This document shows positions 7,671 to 16,991 of a stretch of DNA of 64,000 nt, in pieces. The notes beneath the pieces were generated by a model, which saw only the letters and a program-made list of their open reading frames with translations, was not told the origin of the DNA and did not search any database. Every line of letters starts with the position of its first letter. Position 1 is the stretch's first letter. A program made the translations under genes and the position numbers. The stretch covers positions 248,001 through 312,000 of the forward strand of contig NZ_JAZDRL010000002.1 in NCBI RefSeq assembly GCF_047501465.1, in the 5' to 3' direction. This DNA comes from Pseudochelatococcus sp047501465. GTDB taxonomy: Bacteria > Pseudomonadota > Alphaproteobacteria > Rhizobiales > Beijerinckiaceae.

Positions 7671-9335
7671 ATGGCGCATGCTATCGCACCTGTTAAACGT
7701 ATGACATTTGGTGAGGCCGGAACGGCTACATCATTGGCTGCGTTTACATTTCTGTTAATACTGATTGGAGCGAAGGCTCACACAACGGCTTTCTCATTCC
7801 ACGCATTTGTGATGGCTGCGGCCTGTGCGTGGGGTACCTTCAAGATTATAGATCGATTCTATGCCCGACCGGCGGAGCTGCCACCGGCAGAAATTAACGG
7901 TCGCCCCAACTACAATTTCGAACCCGTCAAGTTCGCAACGATTGCTGCTATGGTCTGGGGCATTGCTGGCTTTTTGGTCGGTGTCCTCATTGCGTTGCAA
8001 TTGGCATTTCCCGATTTCAACTTCAATCAGTGGCTGAATTTCGGTCGCCTTCGCCCCTTGCACACTTCCGCCGTGATTTTTGCGTTCGCGGGTAATGTGC
8101 TGATCGGGTCATCGTTTTATGTTGTGCAGCGCACCTGCCGCGCACGCCTGGCGGGTAACATTGCCCCCTGGTTCGTTGTGCTGGGCTACAACCTCTTTAT
8201 CGTTATTGCTGGCACAGGCTATCTGCTCGGCATCACACAATCGAAAGAATACGCCGAACCGGAATGGTATGCAGATTTGCTGCTAGCTGTCGTCTGGGTG
8301 GCCTATCTGCTGGTGTTCCTGTTTACGCTCGCACGGCGCAAAGAGCCCCACATCTATGTGGCAAACTGGTTCTATCTTGCATTTATCGTCACCATTGCGG
8401 TGCTGCATATCGGCAATAATGCGGCGATACCGGTATCGATTTTCTCGCCCAAGTCCTACATCGTCTGGGGCGGCGTGCAGGATGCGCTGATCCAATGGTG
8501 GTATGGGCATAACGCAGTCGGCTTTTTCCTCACGGTGCCATTCCTGGCAATTATGTACTACTTCGTACCCAAACGTGCGGATCGACCCGTTTACAGCTAT
8601 CGCCTGTCGATCATCCACTTCTGGGCGCTGATCTTCATCTACATCTGGGCTGGCCCTCATCATCTGCTCTACACCGCCCTACCCGACTGGGCACAAACAC
8701 TCGGCATGACCTTCTCAATCATCCTCTGGATGCCTTCATGGGGGGGCATGATCAACGGTCTCATGACGCTCTCCGGCGCATGGGACAAGCTGCGCACTGA
8801 TCCAGTTTTACGTCTGATGGTCGTTGCTATTGCCTTCTACGGCATGGCCACGTTCGAAGGGCCGCTGATGTCGATCCGTGAAGTCAACGCGCTGTCGCAT
8901 TACACGGACTGGACGATCGGCCACGTTCACTCGGGCGCATTGGGCTGGGTAGGTTACATCTCGTTCGGCACAATCTACTGCCTCGTACCATGGCTCTGGA
9001 ATCGTAAGGAGCTTTACTCGCTGAAGCTTGTAAATGCGCACTTCTGGGTCTCAACGATTGGTATCGTACTCTACATCACGTCGATGTGGGTGGCAGGCAT
9101 TCTGCAGGGGCTCATGTGGCGGGCATACACCAATCTCGGCTTCCTGGAATACTCGTTCATCGAAACGGTCGAGGCGATGCATCCGTTCTACATCATCCGG
9201 GCAATGGGGGGCATTCTGTTCCTGATCGGCGGACTGATCATGGTCTACAATCTCTGGATGACCGTGAAATATGGAGAGTCCACCGATTCCGTTCCTGAAA
9301 CCGCCGCTAAACCGGCGCTGACGCCTGCTGAGTGA
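7671..9335 (+). CDS. ccoN: cbb3-type cytochrome c oxidase subunit I
   Basis: CcoN is the catalytic subunit, reducing O2 to water at a haem b3-CuB centre in the inner membrane. The 554 residues form about twelve or more membrane helices. Conserved histidine motifs are visible: RPLHTSAVIFAF (haem b ligand region), WWYGHNAVGFFL and GPHHLLYTALPDW (CuB ligands), and IGHVHSGALGW (haem ligands). The N-terminus has a short extra hydrophobic stretch before NFEPVKFATIAAM. It is the first gene of ccoNOQP, downstream of a perfect FNR box, and its stop lies just before the ccoO start. cbb3 oxidases have high O2 affinity, which fits the adjacent fixLJ. Confidence 0.98.
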   Translation: MAHAIAPVKRMTFGEAGTATSLAAFTFLLILIGAKAHTTAFSFHAFVMAAACAWGTFKIIDRFYARPAELPPAEINGRPNYNFEPVKFATIAAMVWGIAGFLVGVLIALQLAFPDFNFNQWLNFGRLRPLHTSAVIFAFAGNVLIGSSFYVVQRTCRARLAGNIAPWFVVLGYNLFIVIAGTGYLLGITQSKEYAEPEWYADLLLAVVWVAYLLVFLFTLARRKEPHIYVANWFYLAFIVTIAVLHIGNNAAIPVSIFSPKSYIVWGGVQDALIQWWYGHNAVGFFLTVPFLAIMYYFVPKRADRPVYSYRLSIIHFWALIFIYIWAGPHHLLYTALPDWAQTLGMTFSIILWMPSWGGMINGLMTLSGAWDKLRTDPVLRLMVVAIAFYGMATFEGPLMSIREVNALSHYTDWTIGHVHSGALGWVGYISFGTIYCLVPWLWNRKELYSLKLVNAHFWVSTIGIVLYITSMWVAGILQGLMWRAYTNLGFLEYSFIETVEAMHPFYIIRAMGGILFLIGGLIMVYNLWMTVKYGESTDSVPETAAKPALTPAE

Positions 9336-9343
9336 GGATGACC

Positions 9344-10078
9344 ATGTCGCTTTGGCAAAAACACGCGATCTTCGAGAAAAACTCGATCATCCTTCTGATC
9401 GGCATTGTTATTGTAATCGCTATCGGCGGCCTCGTTGAGGCGGTTCCGCTTTTCTATTTGAAGAGCACGATTGAAGAGGTGGAGGGCATACGCCCGCAGA
9501 CCCCATTGGAACTTGCTGGCTTCAACATTTATGTGCGCGAGGGCTGCTACAACTGTCACAGCCAGCAGATCCGCACGTTGCGCGACGAGGTGGAACGTTA
9601 TGGCCCCTACTCGCTGGCAGCGGAGAGTATGTACGACCACCCCTTCCAGTGGGGATCGAAGCGCACGGGGCCTGATCTGGCGCGTGTCGGTGGCAAGTAT
9701 TCCGATGAATGGCATCGCGATCACTTGCGCGACCCTAAATCTGTTGTGCCCGGCTCTGTCATGCCACGTTACGGGTTCCTTGAAGAAACCGATCTCGACT
9801 TCCGCTACATCGCCGATGATATGCGCGTGCTGCGCGCCACCGGTGTGCCTTACACGGAAGAAATGATTACCCGCGCGCAAGCAGATCTGACCACGCAAGC
9901 AACGCTGGACGATCCCGATGAGGATAGCCTGCGTTCGCGTTATGCCAACGCAAACGTGCGTAATTTCGGCGGCAAACCAGGACGTATTACTGAAGCGGAT
10001 GCGCTGATCGCTTATCTGCAGCAGCTGGGGACACACGTCGACTTCAAGCTTTACGATAACAAAGCCAACATTCGATAG
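9344..10078 (+). CDS. ccoO: cbb3-type cytochrome c oxidase subunit II (mono-haem cytochrome c)
   Basis: CcoO is a membrane-anchored c-type cytochrome passing electrons towards CcoN. I chose the ATG at 9344 (MSLWQKHAIF) because a GAGGATGA Shine-Dalgarno sequence precedes it; a GTG at 9332 in frame would overlap the ccoN stop. The 244 residues have one N-terminal membrane helix (about 14-36) and a haem motif CYNCH at 68-72. The downstream methionine in GSVMPRYGF is the likely axial ligand. FQWGSKRTGPDLARVGGKYSDEWH-type sequence is diagnostic of the family (split here by the residue limit). It is followed 12 bases later by ccoQ. Confidence 0.97.
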   Translation: MSLWQKHAIFEKNSIILLIGIVIVIAIGGLVEAVPLFYLKSTIEEVEGIRPQTPLELAGFNIYVREGCYNCHSQQIRTLRDEVERYGPYSLAAESMYDHPFQWGSKRTGPDLARVGGKYSDEWHRDHLRDPKSVVPGSVMPRYGFLEETDLDFRYIADDMRVLRATGVPYTEEMITRAQADLTTQATLDDPDEDSLRSRYANANVRNFGGKPGRITEADALIAYLQQLGTHVDFKLYDNKANIR

Positions 10079-10090
10079 GCGGAGGTGATC

Positions 10091-10243
10091 ATGGAAACCT
10101 ATAACATGCTCTCAGAATTCGCCCAGACGTGGGGCCTGCTCTACTTCGTCGGCATATTCATCGCAATTCTGATTTATGCCCTGGCCCCTTCACGCAAGAA
10201 AAGCTTTGAAGAGGCCTCGCGCATTCCATTGCGGGAGGACTGA
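10091..10243 (+). CDS. ccoQ: cbb3-type oxidase subunit IV (CcoQ/FixQ)
   Basis: This 50-codon gene encodes a single-helix protein (helix about residues 14-32, GLLYFVGIFIAILIYAL) with a short basic C-terminal tail (PSRKKSFEEASRIPL). CcoQ stabilises the assembled oxidase. A GGAGGTGATC Shine-Dalgarno sequence sits directly before the ATG. It lies in the canonical slot between ccoO and ccoP, ending 5 bases before ccoP. Confidence 0.95.
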   Translation: METYNMLSEFAQTWGLLYFVGIFIAILIYALAPSRKKSFEEASRIPLRED

Positions 10244-10248
10244 GCATC

Positions 10249-11160
10249 ATGACGAAGAGAGAAGAGCACAGTCATAACCCTGATAGCGAAACCCATGGCG
10301 TTATGGTGGATGCCGTAACCGGCGCCACCACCACAGGGCATGATTGGGATGGCATTCAGGAGCTGAACAACCCATTGCCTCGCTGGTGGCTATGGTCGTT
10401 TTACGCCACCATTGTTTGGGCAATCGGCTTCTGGATTTTCTACCCGTCATGGCCGCTAATCAACACCTTCACACCTGGCACTCTCAACTGGAGTTCTCGC
10501 GGAGCGGTTTCCGAAGAGCTGCAAAATCTGCGTGAGCAACGTTCAGACATGATGAGCCGTCTGAATACCGCAAGCACCGCAGAAATCGAAGCAGATCCGG
10601 ACCTTCTATCCTTTGCACGCGGTTTGGCGCGGCCTGCATTCGGCGATAACTGTTCGCCCTGCCATGGCGCAGGTGGCGGCGGTGCAAAGGGTTATCCCAA
10701 TCTCAATGATGACTCCTGGCTATGGGGCGGCACACTCGCGGATATTGAGCAAACAATCCGTTTCGGCATTCGGTCTGGTCATGACGAGGCACGCATTGGC
10801 GATATGCCAGCATTCGGTCGCGATGGCATGTTACCACGTGCAGATATCGTTGCTGTTGCTGATTATGTGCTTTCAATGTCGGGCCTGCCGGTTAGTACGC
10901 CAGCCAATCTGGTAAAGGGTGCAAAGGTATTCGCGGATAATTGCGCAGCCTGTCATGGCACAGAAGGCAAGGGCAATCAGGAGCTTGGAGCGCCAAACCT
11001 CACCACAGGTATCTGGCTGTTTGGGCCTGAGCGTGAAACCATTATCGATGGCGTCTGGCATGGACGCGGCTCGGTTATGCCCGCCTGGGAAGGGCGGCTT
11101 GACGATACGACCATCAAGGCGCTGACAGTCTTCGTCCACACGTTGGGCGGGGGCCAGTAA
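10249..11160 (+). CDS. ccoP: cbb3-type cytochrome c oxidase subunit III (di-haem cytochrome c)
   Basis: CcoP accepts electrons and carries two c-type haems in the periplasm. The 303-residue protein has a membrane helix at about 46-66 (PRWWLWSFYATIVWAIGFW), then haem motifs CSPCH at 135-139 and CAACH at 232-236. Methionines in GDMPAFG and SVMPAW are likely axial ligands. The ATG follows GGAGGACTGAGCATC. Length and layout match the family. Confidence 0.98.
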   Translation: MTKREEHSHNPDSETHGVMVDAVTGATTTGHDWDGIQELNNPLPRWWLWSFYATIVWAIGFWIFYPSWPLINTFTPGTLNWSSRGAVSEELQNLREQRSDMMSRLNTASTAEIEADPDLLSFARGLARPAFGDNCSPCHGAGGGGAKGYPNLNDDSWLWGGTLADIEQTIRFGIRSGHDEARIGDMPAFGRDGMLPRADIVAVADYVLSMSGLPVSTPANLVKGAKVFADNCAACHGTEGKGNQELGAPNLTTGIWLFGPERETIIDGVWHGRGSVMPAWEGRLDDTTIKALTVFVHTLGGGQ

Positions 11161-11182
11161 CAAGCTGGAACTGAGAAATACC

Positions 11183-12658
11183 ATGGGTACAACCCGCGTA
11201 ATCGACACCACAGATCCCGACGATGGCCCGTTGTTCGCGGCGCAGAAGAAGATCTACCCTCAAAAGGTGCAGGGCACCTTTCGACGCATCAAGTGGATCG
11301 TGCTGGTTGTTACCCTTGGTATTTATTATCTGCTGCCATTCATACGCTGGGATCGCGGGCCAGGCGCTCCCGATCAGGCTGTTTTGATAGATTTCTCGAC
11401 AACACGCTTCTATTTTTTCTTTATCGAGATCTGGCCGCAAGAGTTTTACTACATTACAGGCTTGCTGATTGTGGCAGCACTGGCGCTTTTCCTTATGAAC
11501 GCCGTCGCCGGGCGGGTGTGGTGTGGCTACCTTTGCCCGCAAACAGTCTGGACTGATCTGTTCCTCACCGTCGAGCGCTTTATCGAAGGGGACCGACGCG
11601 AACGTATCAAGCGCGATAACAGCCCGTTAACGCTCGATACCGTCATGCGCCGCATTGCAAAGCATAGCGTATGGATCATCATAGCGTGGTGGACCGGCGG
11701 CGCATGGGTACTGTATTTCGCCGATGCACCAACCCTCGTGCGCGAGCTGGCAACCTTTACAGCCCCAGCTTCCGCATACATCTGGATCGGCATCCTTACC
11801 TTCACCACCTATACGTTGGCTGGCCACATGCGGGAGCAGGTCTGCCTCTACATGTGTCCGTGGCCGCGCATTCAGGCCGCCTTGACTGACGAAGATGCCC
11901 TCAACGTTACCTATCGTTATGATCGGGGCGAACCGCGCGGACCGCTTAAGCGCAGTGCCGTGCTGCGAGAAAAGGGCGAACCTGCAGGCGATTGCATCGA
12001 TTGCTTCCAATGCGTCAATGTATGCCCCACGGGCGTGGATATCCGCGAAGGTAGCCAGCTCGGCTGCATTCAGTGCGGATTGTGCATCGACGCCTGCGAT
12101 ACAGTGATGGAAAAGATCGGCCGCCCCACCCGTCTCATCGCCTACGATACCGATCGCAATGTCCAGGCGCGCATGGAGGGCAAGCCGACACGGGTGCGGA
12201 TTATCCGCTGGCGCACGGTCATCTACGCGCTCATTATCGCGGTGGTCGGTAGCGCGATGATCTATACGCTGGCAACGCGCTCAACCACAGGCATCAGTGT
12301 ATTGCACGACCGCAACCCAATATTGGTACGCCTTACAGATGGCTCCGTACGCAACGCGTACACACTGCGCTTAATCAACAAATACCGCGATGCACGCACC
12401 TTTACGCTCTCAATCTCACGACCAGACGGCACGCTACTACCAGGCGCTACGCTCTCCGCTATTGGCAATGAAAATGCATCCGATGAGCGCGTCACTTTCA
12501 CCATAGGGCCAGATCAAACGCGTGAAGTCCGGGCCTTTGTAACCGTTCACGACGAACCGCGCGGCTCATTACCTGCCGCAGAGCAAGTCGTCTTCAACAT
12601 TACTGATGACAGCGGCACAGCGCGAGCAAGCGCAGTTGATCACTTCTTCGGCCAATAA
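11183..12658 (+). CDS. ccoG: cbb3 oxidase maturation ferredoxin CcoG (FixG)
   Basis: CcoG is a membrane-bound polyferredoxin that reduces Cu2+ to Cu+ for cbb3 assembly. The 491-residue protein has several membrane helices (about 38-55, 90-110, 160-185, 195-215 and 345-365) and two 4Fe-4S motifs: CIDCFQCVNVCP from C271 and CIQCGLCIDACD from C295. An earlier cysteine pair (VWCGYLCPQTVW) is also typical. The C-terminal 130 residues form a periplasmic immunoglobulin-like domain. It opens ccoGHIS 22 bases after ccoP, possibly on the same transcript. Confidence 0.97.
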   Translation: MGTTRVIDTTDPDDGPLFAAQKKIYPQKVQGTFRRIKWIVLVVTLGIYYLLPFIRWDRGPGAPDQAVLIDFSTTRFYFFFIEIWPQEFYYITGLLIVAALALFLMNAVAGRVWCGYLCPQTVWTDLFLTVERFIEGDRRERIKRDNSPLTLDTVMRRIAKHSVWIIIAWWTGGAWVLYFADAPTLVRELATFTAPASAYIWIGILTFTTYTLAGHMREQVCLYMCPWPRIQAALTDEDALNVTYRYDRGEPRGPLKRSAVLREKGEPAGDCIDCFQCVNVCPTGVDIREGSQLGCIQCGLCIDACDTVMEKIGRPTRLIAYDTDRNVQARMEGKPTRVRIIRWRTVIYALIIAVVGSAMIYTLATRSTTGISVLHDRNPILVRLTDGSVRNAYTLRLINKYRDARTFTLSISRPDGTLLPGATLSAIGNENASDERVTFTIGPDQTREVRAFVTVHDEPRGSLPAAEQVVFNITDDSGTARASAVDHFFGQ

Positions 12659-12673
12659 TTAAGGATCTCAACC

Positions 12674-13252
12674 ATGCCGACCCCCGCGCCCCATTCTGAA
12701 CAACAAGCAACCCGCCCCCTGCGGGAACGCAAACTCACGGGCCGAATGGTGCTGCTGTGTCTGATCGGGTTCTTCGGCACAATTGCAGCCGTGAATGCAT
12801 TTATGATCCGCGCGGCTTTATCCACGAGTGGCGGTGCTGAAAAAATCAGCAGCTACCGCGCCGGCCTTAACTTTGCACGCGATCGCGATGCCGCCAAAGC
12901 ACAGAAGCGCCTGAACTGGCAAGTCGATATTGCCTTGCCGCGCATTGCAGGCACACAAGCCGCTGAACATCAAGGATGCGCAAGTGAGCGGCACGCATGC
13001 GCCGCCAAAGGGCCAGTTGAAGCTCGCGTAACAAATATGAACGGCCAGCCGGTTGCAGGGCTGGATGCAACATTGATCCTCATCCACCCGACAGATTCAC
13101 GTCGCGATCAGTACATTGCGATGGTTGATAAGGGCGACGGCACATACAGCACCGAGATTGACACCACCGCCGGCAGATGGAGCATCGACCTTGATCTAGA
13201 CCGCCAGGGCGAACAAATGTTCCGCTCTTCCAGCCGCGTAGTGCTGAACTAG
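12674..13252 (+). CDS. ccoH: cbb3 oxidase assembly protein CcoH (FixH)
   Basis: FixH proteins are single-span membrane proteins that associate with the assembling oxidase. The 192 residues show one N-terminal helix (about 25-47, RMVLLCLIGFFGTIAAVNAF) and a beta-rich periplasmic domain with VTNMNGQPVAGLDATL and GDGTYSTEIDTTAGRW, characteristic of the family. An unusual cysteine-containing segment (GCASERHACAAKG, about 101-113) lies at the domain start. It sits 15 bases after ccoG and 15 before ccoI. Confidence 0.93.
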   Translation: MPTPAPHSEQQATRPLRERKLTGRMVLLCLIGFFGTIAAVNAFMIRAALSTSGGAEKISSYRAGLNFARDRDAAKAQKRLNWQVDIALPRIAGTQAAEHQGCASERHACAAKGPVEARVTNMNGQPVAGLDATLILIHPTDSRRDQYIAMVDKGDGTYSTEIDTTAGRWSIDLDLDRQGEQMFRSSSRVVLN

Positions 13253-13267
13253 CCGAAGGGATAAGCT

Positions 13268-15508
13268 ATGTCGATGACGCTGGACCTTGCTGGTTTCATC
13301 CGCCATGAAAATGGGGCTGCACGCCTTGATCTGGCGGTTGAAGGCATGACCTGCGCCGCCTGCATTGGCGAGATCGAGCATGGATTGCAACGTCTACCCG
13401 GGCTGCTCGCGGCACGGGTGAACTACAGCCGCCACCGGCTTACAGTCAATTGGGATGAGGAGAAGCTCACTCCCGCAACAATCCTCGATGAGTTACGACG
13501 ACTCGGCTACCGTGCCCAGCCCTTTGTGGCCCGCGAAGTCGAGCAGGCTGAAGCGCAGCGTATGCAGCATTTGCTCAAATGCCTTGCGGTTGCTGGCTTT
13601 GCATCAATGAATGTGATGCTGTTGTCGGTATCAGTATGGGCTGGCAATGTTTCGGATATCACGTCTGAAACACGCGACATGTTTCATTGGATTTCCGCCC
13701 TCATTGCCCTGCCCGCAGCGGCTTATGCAGGCCAACCCTTCTTTACCAGTGCATGGCGCGCTGTGCGCAACGGGCATCTCAACATGGATGTGCCGATAAC
13801 GCTTGGCATCATGCTTGGGCTTGGCATGTCGATCGTGGAGACAATGAACCACGCACGAGATGCGTATTTCGATGCAGCCGTTACGCTTTTATTCTTCCTG
13901 CTCTGCGGGCGCGTGCTGGATCAGGCAATGCGCCGCAAGACACGAGCGGTTGCAGGCAATCTCGCAGCTTTAAAAGCCGTCACCGCACGCCGGATTGAGG
14001 CAGATGGCAGCATCACACTGACACCAGCAGAGGCTTTGCATCCGGGTGAACGGGTGCAAGTACTGCCGGGCGAGCGCATCCCCGCTGATGGCAGGGCATT
14101 AACGGGCGCAACCTCGATTGATGAAAGCCTTATCACCGGTGAAACACGTCCTCGCGATATCATCATGGGCGATACCGTCTATGCAGGCAGCCTGAACCGC
14201 AATGGCGCACTAACACTCGAAGTTACAGCCGCAGGCCAGGCAACACTAATCGATGATATCGAACGTTTGCTGGAAAGCGCGCAAGAGGGGCGCTCGCGCT
14301 ATATGCATCTTGCGGATCGGGCCGCTCGGGCCTACGCACCCATCGTGCATGGTGCTGCCGCTCTGACGCTGATTGTGTGGATGCTTTGGGGCTATTCCTT
14401 CCATGATGCAGCGATCACAGCCATTGCCGTGCTGATCATCACCTGCCCCTGCGCATTGGCGCTTGCTATTCCTGCGGTGCAGGTGGTTGCAGCAGGCTCG
14501 CTATTTCGCGCCAATCTACTGCTTAATTCAGGTGATGCGCTAGAACGGTTAGCGGAAGCCGATACCGTCGTTTTCGATAAGACAGGCACACTCACCGTGC
14601 CCGAACCGCGCGTTGCTAACGTTGAGAGCATTCCGGCAGACTTGCTTGTAATTGCAGGCCGGCTGGCGCTATCCAGCGCGCATCCTCTTTCTGCCGCTGT
14701 TGCAAAGGAAGCAGGTCGCGCTGCACCCTTTGATGCTGTGGAAGAACATCCTGGGGAAGGCGTACGCGTGCTCATTGAAGGTGTGGAGGCCCGCCTTGGT
14801 AGCCCTACATTCTGCGGTTTTAGCGAAGCACCGCAACCCGTAAACGCCGATACATCACTGGTTGCCGTGCAACTGGGCGAGCAGCGCGCATTGCTGGAAA
14901 TCCGGCAGACGCTGCGCAGCGATGCTATTGCAATAACGCGTGATCTGGCAAAGCGTGGCCTGTCCTTATTCATCCTTTCTGGAGACCGGCCTGATGCAGT
15001 CGCCCCCATCGCACAACAACTTGGTATTGAGGCCTGGCAAGGCGGTCTAAAGCCGCAAGACAAGATTGCGGTGCTGGCAGCGCTTAAGGCACAGGGGCGC
15101 AAAGTGCTGATGGTGGGCGATGGCCTCAATGATGCGCCAGCACTTGCGGCAGCGCATGTCTCGCTCTCACCCGTCACCGCTGCAGACCTGACACAGGCAC
15201 AGGCTGATGGCGTGTTTCTTGGTGAACGGCTTGCGCCGGTTCTATCTGCCGTAAGCGTCAGCAGCAAAGCACGGCGCTTGATGTTACAAAACCTGGCAAT
15301 TGCCGCGATTTATAATTTGATAGCAGTGCCACTGGCCTTTCTGGGACATGTCACACCATTTGTTGCGGCGGTGGCTATGTCTGGTTCATCACTCATTGTC
15401 ACGCTCAATGCCTTGCGCGCTCGCAAAGGTGAGAGCAAAATCACGATCGGAGACAGCTCTCAAGCGGCGTCAACCGTGGGCATTTCTGCGCAAGGAGCAA
15501 CGCTATGA
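13268..15508 (+). CDS. ccoI: Copper-translocating P1B-type ATPase CcoI (FixI)
   Basis: CcoI exports copper across the inner membrane for insertion into CcoN. It has a heavy-metal-associated domain with GMTCAAC (C29, C32), eight membrane helices, the CPC metal site at 393-395, phosphorylation motif DKTGTLT with D437, and the hinge GDGLNDAP at 617-624. The 746-residue length is typical. Its stop overlaps the ccoS start (ATGA). Confidence 0.97.
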   Translation: MSMTLDLAGFIRHENGAARLDLAVEGMTCAACIGEIEHGLQRLPGLLAARVNYSRHRLTVNWDEEKLTPATILDELRRLGYRAQPFVAREVEQAEAQRMQHLLKCLAVAGFASMNVMLLSVSVWAGNVSDITSETRDMFHWISALIALPAAAYAGQPFFTSAWRAVRNGHLNMDVPITLGIMLGLGMSIVETMNHARDAYFDAAVTLLFFLLCGRVLDQAMRRKTRAVAGNLAALKAVTARRIEADGSITLTPAEALHPGERVQVLPGERIPADGRALTGATSIDESLITGETRPRDIIMGDTVYAGSLNRNGALTLEVTAAGQATLIDDIERLLESAQEGRSRYMHLADRAARAYAPIVHGAAALTLIVWMLWGYSFHDAAITAIAVLIITCPCALALAIPAVQVVAAGSLFRANLLLNSGDALERLAEADTVVFDKTGTLTVPEPRVANVESIPADLLVIAGRLALSSAHPLSAAVAKEAGRAAPFDAVEEHPGEGVRVLIEGVEARLGSPTFCGFSEAPQPVNADTSLVAVQLGEQRALLEIRQTLRSDAIAITRDLAKRGLSLFILSGDRPDAVAPIAQQLGIEAWQGGLKPQDKIAVLAALKAQGRKVLMVGDGLNDAPALAAAHVSLSPVTAADLTQAQADGVFLGERLAPVLSAVSVSSKARRLMLQNLAIAAIYNLIAVPLAFLGHVTPFVAAVAMSGSSLIVTLNALRARKGESKITIGDSSQAASTVGISAQGATL

Positions 15509-15675
15509 ATGCATTATTGATGCTGGTTCCGTTGGCATTAGCACTCGGCCTTGCGGGTTTGGCTGGCTTTATGTGGTGCATGCGCAGCGATCAGTATGAG
15601 GACCTGGAGGGCGCAAGCCTGCGGGTGCTCAACGATGACGATCTCCCTCCTGCATCTCAGGCAGAACAACGCTGA
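15505..15675 (+). CDS. ccoS: cbb3 oxidase maturation protein CcoS (FixS)
   Basis: This 56-codon gene encodes a single-helix protein: helix at about 3-25, then CMRSDQYEDLEG, which matches the FixS signature (W/C-x-x-x-QY(D/E)D). It is required for cofactor insertion in related bacteria. It overlaps ccoI by ATGA and the next gene by TGATG, so the three are translationally coupled. AAGGAGCAACGCT precedes the ATG. Confidence 0.95.
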   Translation: MNALLMLVPLALALGLAGLAGFMWCMRSDQYEDLEGASLRVLNDDDLPPASQAEQR

Positions 15676-16835
15676 TGGGACTGCCGATCGGTGAAATGAC
15701 AGCACGTGCGGGCAGGCTTGCCTGTCTATGCGCGCCATCGTTCAGCATTGCCGATCCCGCTGCCAGCCGTCACGTCCATCGCCTCGCTGTGGGCTTTGCC
15801 CTGGCAGTGCTGTCGCAAGTGCTGGCTGTTGGCACCCTGCCGCTCGCAGGGGCATTTCTGGCTCCCATGCCATGGATGGCAACACTGCCTTATGCAGCCA
15901 TGCTGATTGGTGCAACAGTGGCGACATTTCCTGCATCCTTTCTAATGGATGCCTTTGGCAGGCGAGCGGCTTTCGCACTGGGTGCCAGCCTTGGCATTGC
16001 GGGCGGCGTCATGGTGGGATGGGCCCTGCTCCATCATCAATTCATTTCGCTTTTACTGGGTGCATTCTGGCTTGGCATTGCTAATGGCTTTGGTCTTTTC
16101 TATCGCCACGCCGCCGCCAGCGTTACAGGCGAGGCCGATCGCAAAGCTGCAATCGCAGCTGTATTTGGAGCCGGTGCGTTTGTTGGGCTGGTTGCGCCCT
16201 CGCTTGCCGGTTTCGCGGAAGGGCTGGCTGCGCCCAATCTCTTTGTTGGCACGGCATTCGCCGCTGCTGCTGCGCAGGTTGGCGCATTTGCTTTGGCCCT
16301 GACCCTACCCACAACTTCGACTGAGATGATCGAGGCGCAAGAAGTCGAAGCGGCAGCATTGCGCCTAACAACTGTTACAGACTGGCAGGCCGTAGCAGGG
16401 GCAACTTTTGCGGGCGTCGTGGCATGGTTGGTCATGACGATGCTGATGGCCGCTGCACCCTTGGCTATGGCCGGCTGCGGATTATCGCCGGGCCTTATTT
16501 TTGCAGGCATTTCCTGGCATATGGTTGCGATGTACGCACCCGCTCTTTTCACAGCTCATTTACCCGCTCGCCTCACACCGCCGATGATTGCATTGGCCGG
16601 TCTTGCATTGATTGCCTTGAGCATACCTGTCTTCGCCATCGCAGAAACAGCGGGCATGTTTACGCTATCACTTACGCTGCTAGGTGCAGGATGGTCGATC
16701 AGCGTAGCGGGCACCACGCAGTGGCTACATGAAAACGGACCACCCTCACGGCTAGTGTTGGCACTGCATGATGGCAGTGTATTGTCTGCGGCCGTGATTG
16801 GTGCATTGCTGGCGGGACAGATCTCCTTCACTTAA
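15675..16835 (+). CDS. ccoA: MFS transporter with CcoA copper-importer motifs
   Basis: This 386-residue, about 12-helix major facilitator protein begins inside the ccoS stop codon. It carries M254-x3-M258 (MTMLM) in the seventh-helix region and H282-x3-M286 (HMVAM) in the next helix. CcoA of Rhodobacter capsulatus, the MFS copper importer needed for cbb3 biogenesis, uses MxxxM and HxxxM in the same order, and the 28-residue distance agrees with my memory of its published residues (M233, H261). A MFS signature loop is present as MDAFGRRAAFALG. An ATGs start at 15675 gives a 30-residue polar leader; a later start near the helix cannot be excluded. Copper import is inferred from motif plus linkage. 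Confidence 0.85.
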   Translation: MGLPIGEMTARAGRLACLCAPSFSIADPAASRHVHRLAVGFALAVLSQVLAVGTLPLAGAFLAPMPWMATLPYAAMLIGATVATFPASFLMDAFGRRAAFALGASLGIAGGVMVGWALLHHQFISLLLGAFWLGIANGFGLFYRHAAASVTGEADRKAAIAAVFGAGAFVGLVAPSLAGFAEGLAAPNLFVGTAFAAAAAQVGAFALALTLPTTSTEMIEAQEVEAAALRLTTVTDWQAVAGATFAGVVAWLVMTMLMAAAPLAMAGCGLSPGLIFAGISWHMVAMYAPALFTAHLPARLTPPMIALAGLALIALSIPVFAIAETAGMFTLSLTLLGAGWSISVAGTTQWLHENGPPSRLVLALHDGSVLSAAVIGALLAGQISFT

Positions 16836-16991
16836 AAGCCCGACGCATAATCAAAGAATTTATGCTCAAAGTGTGAGCAACACTCGCTTATAAAACATAG
16901 CTGCACTGCAACATGGATAGTTGTTTTATTTGCAGAACCCGATAATTCTCAATGCTTCATGCTCAAAACTCCATGAGTGAGGAAGCTCATA

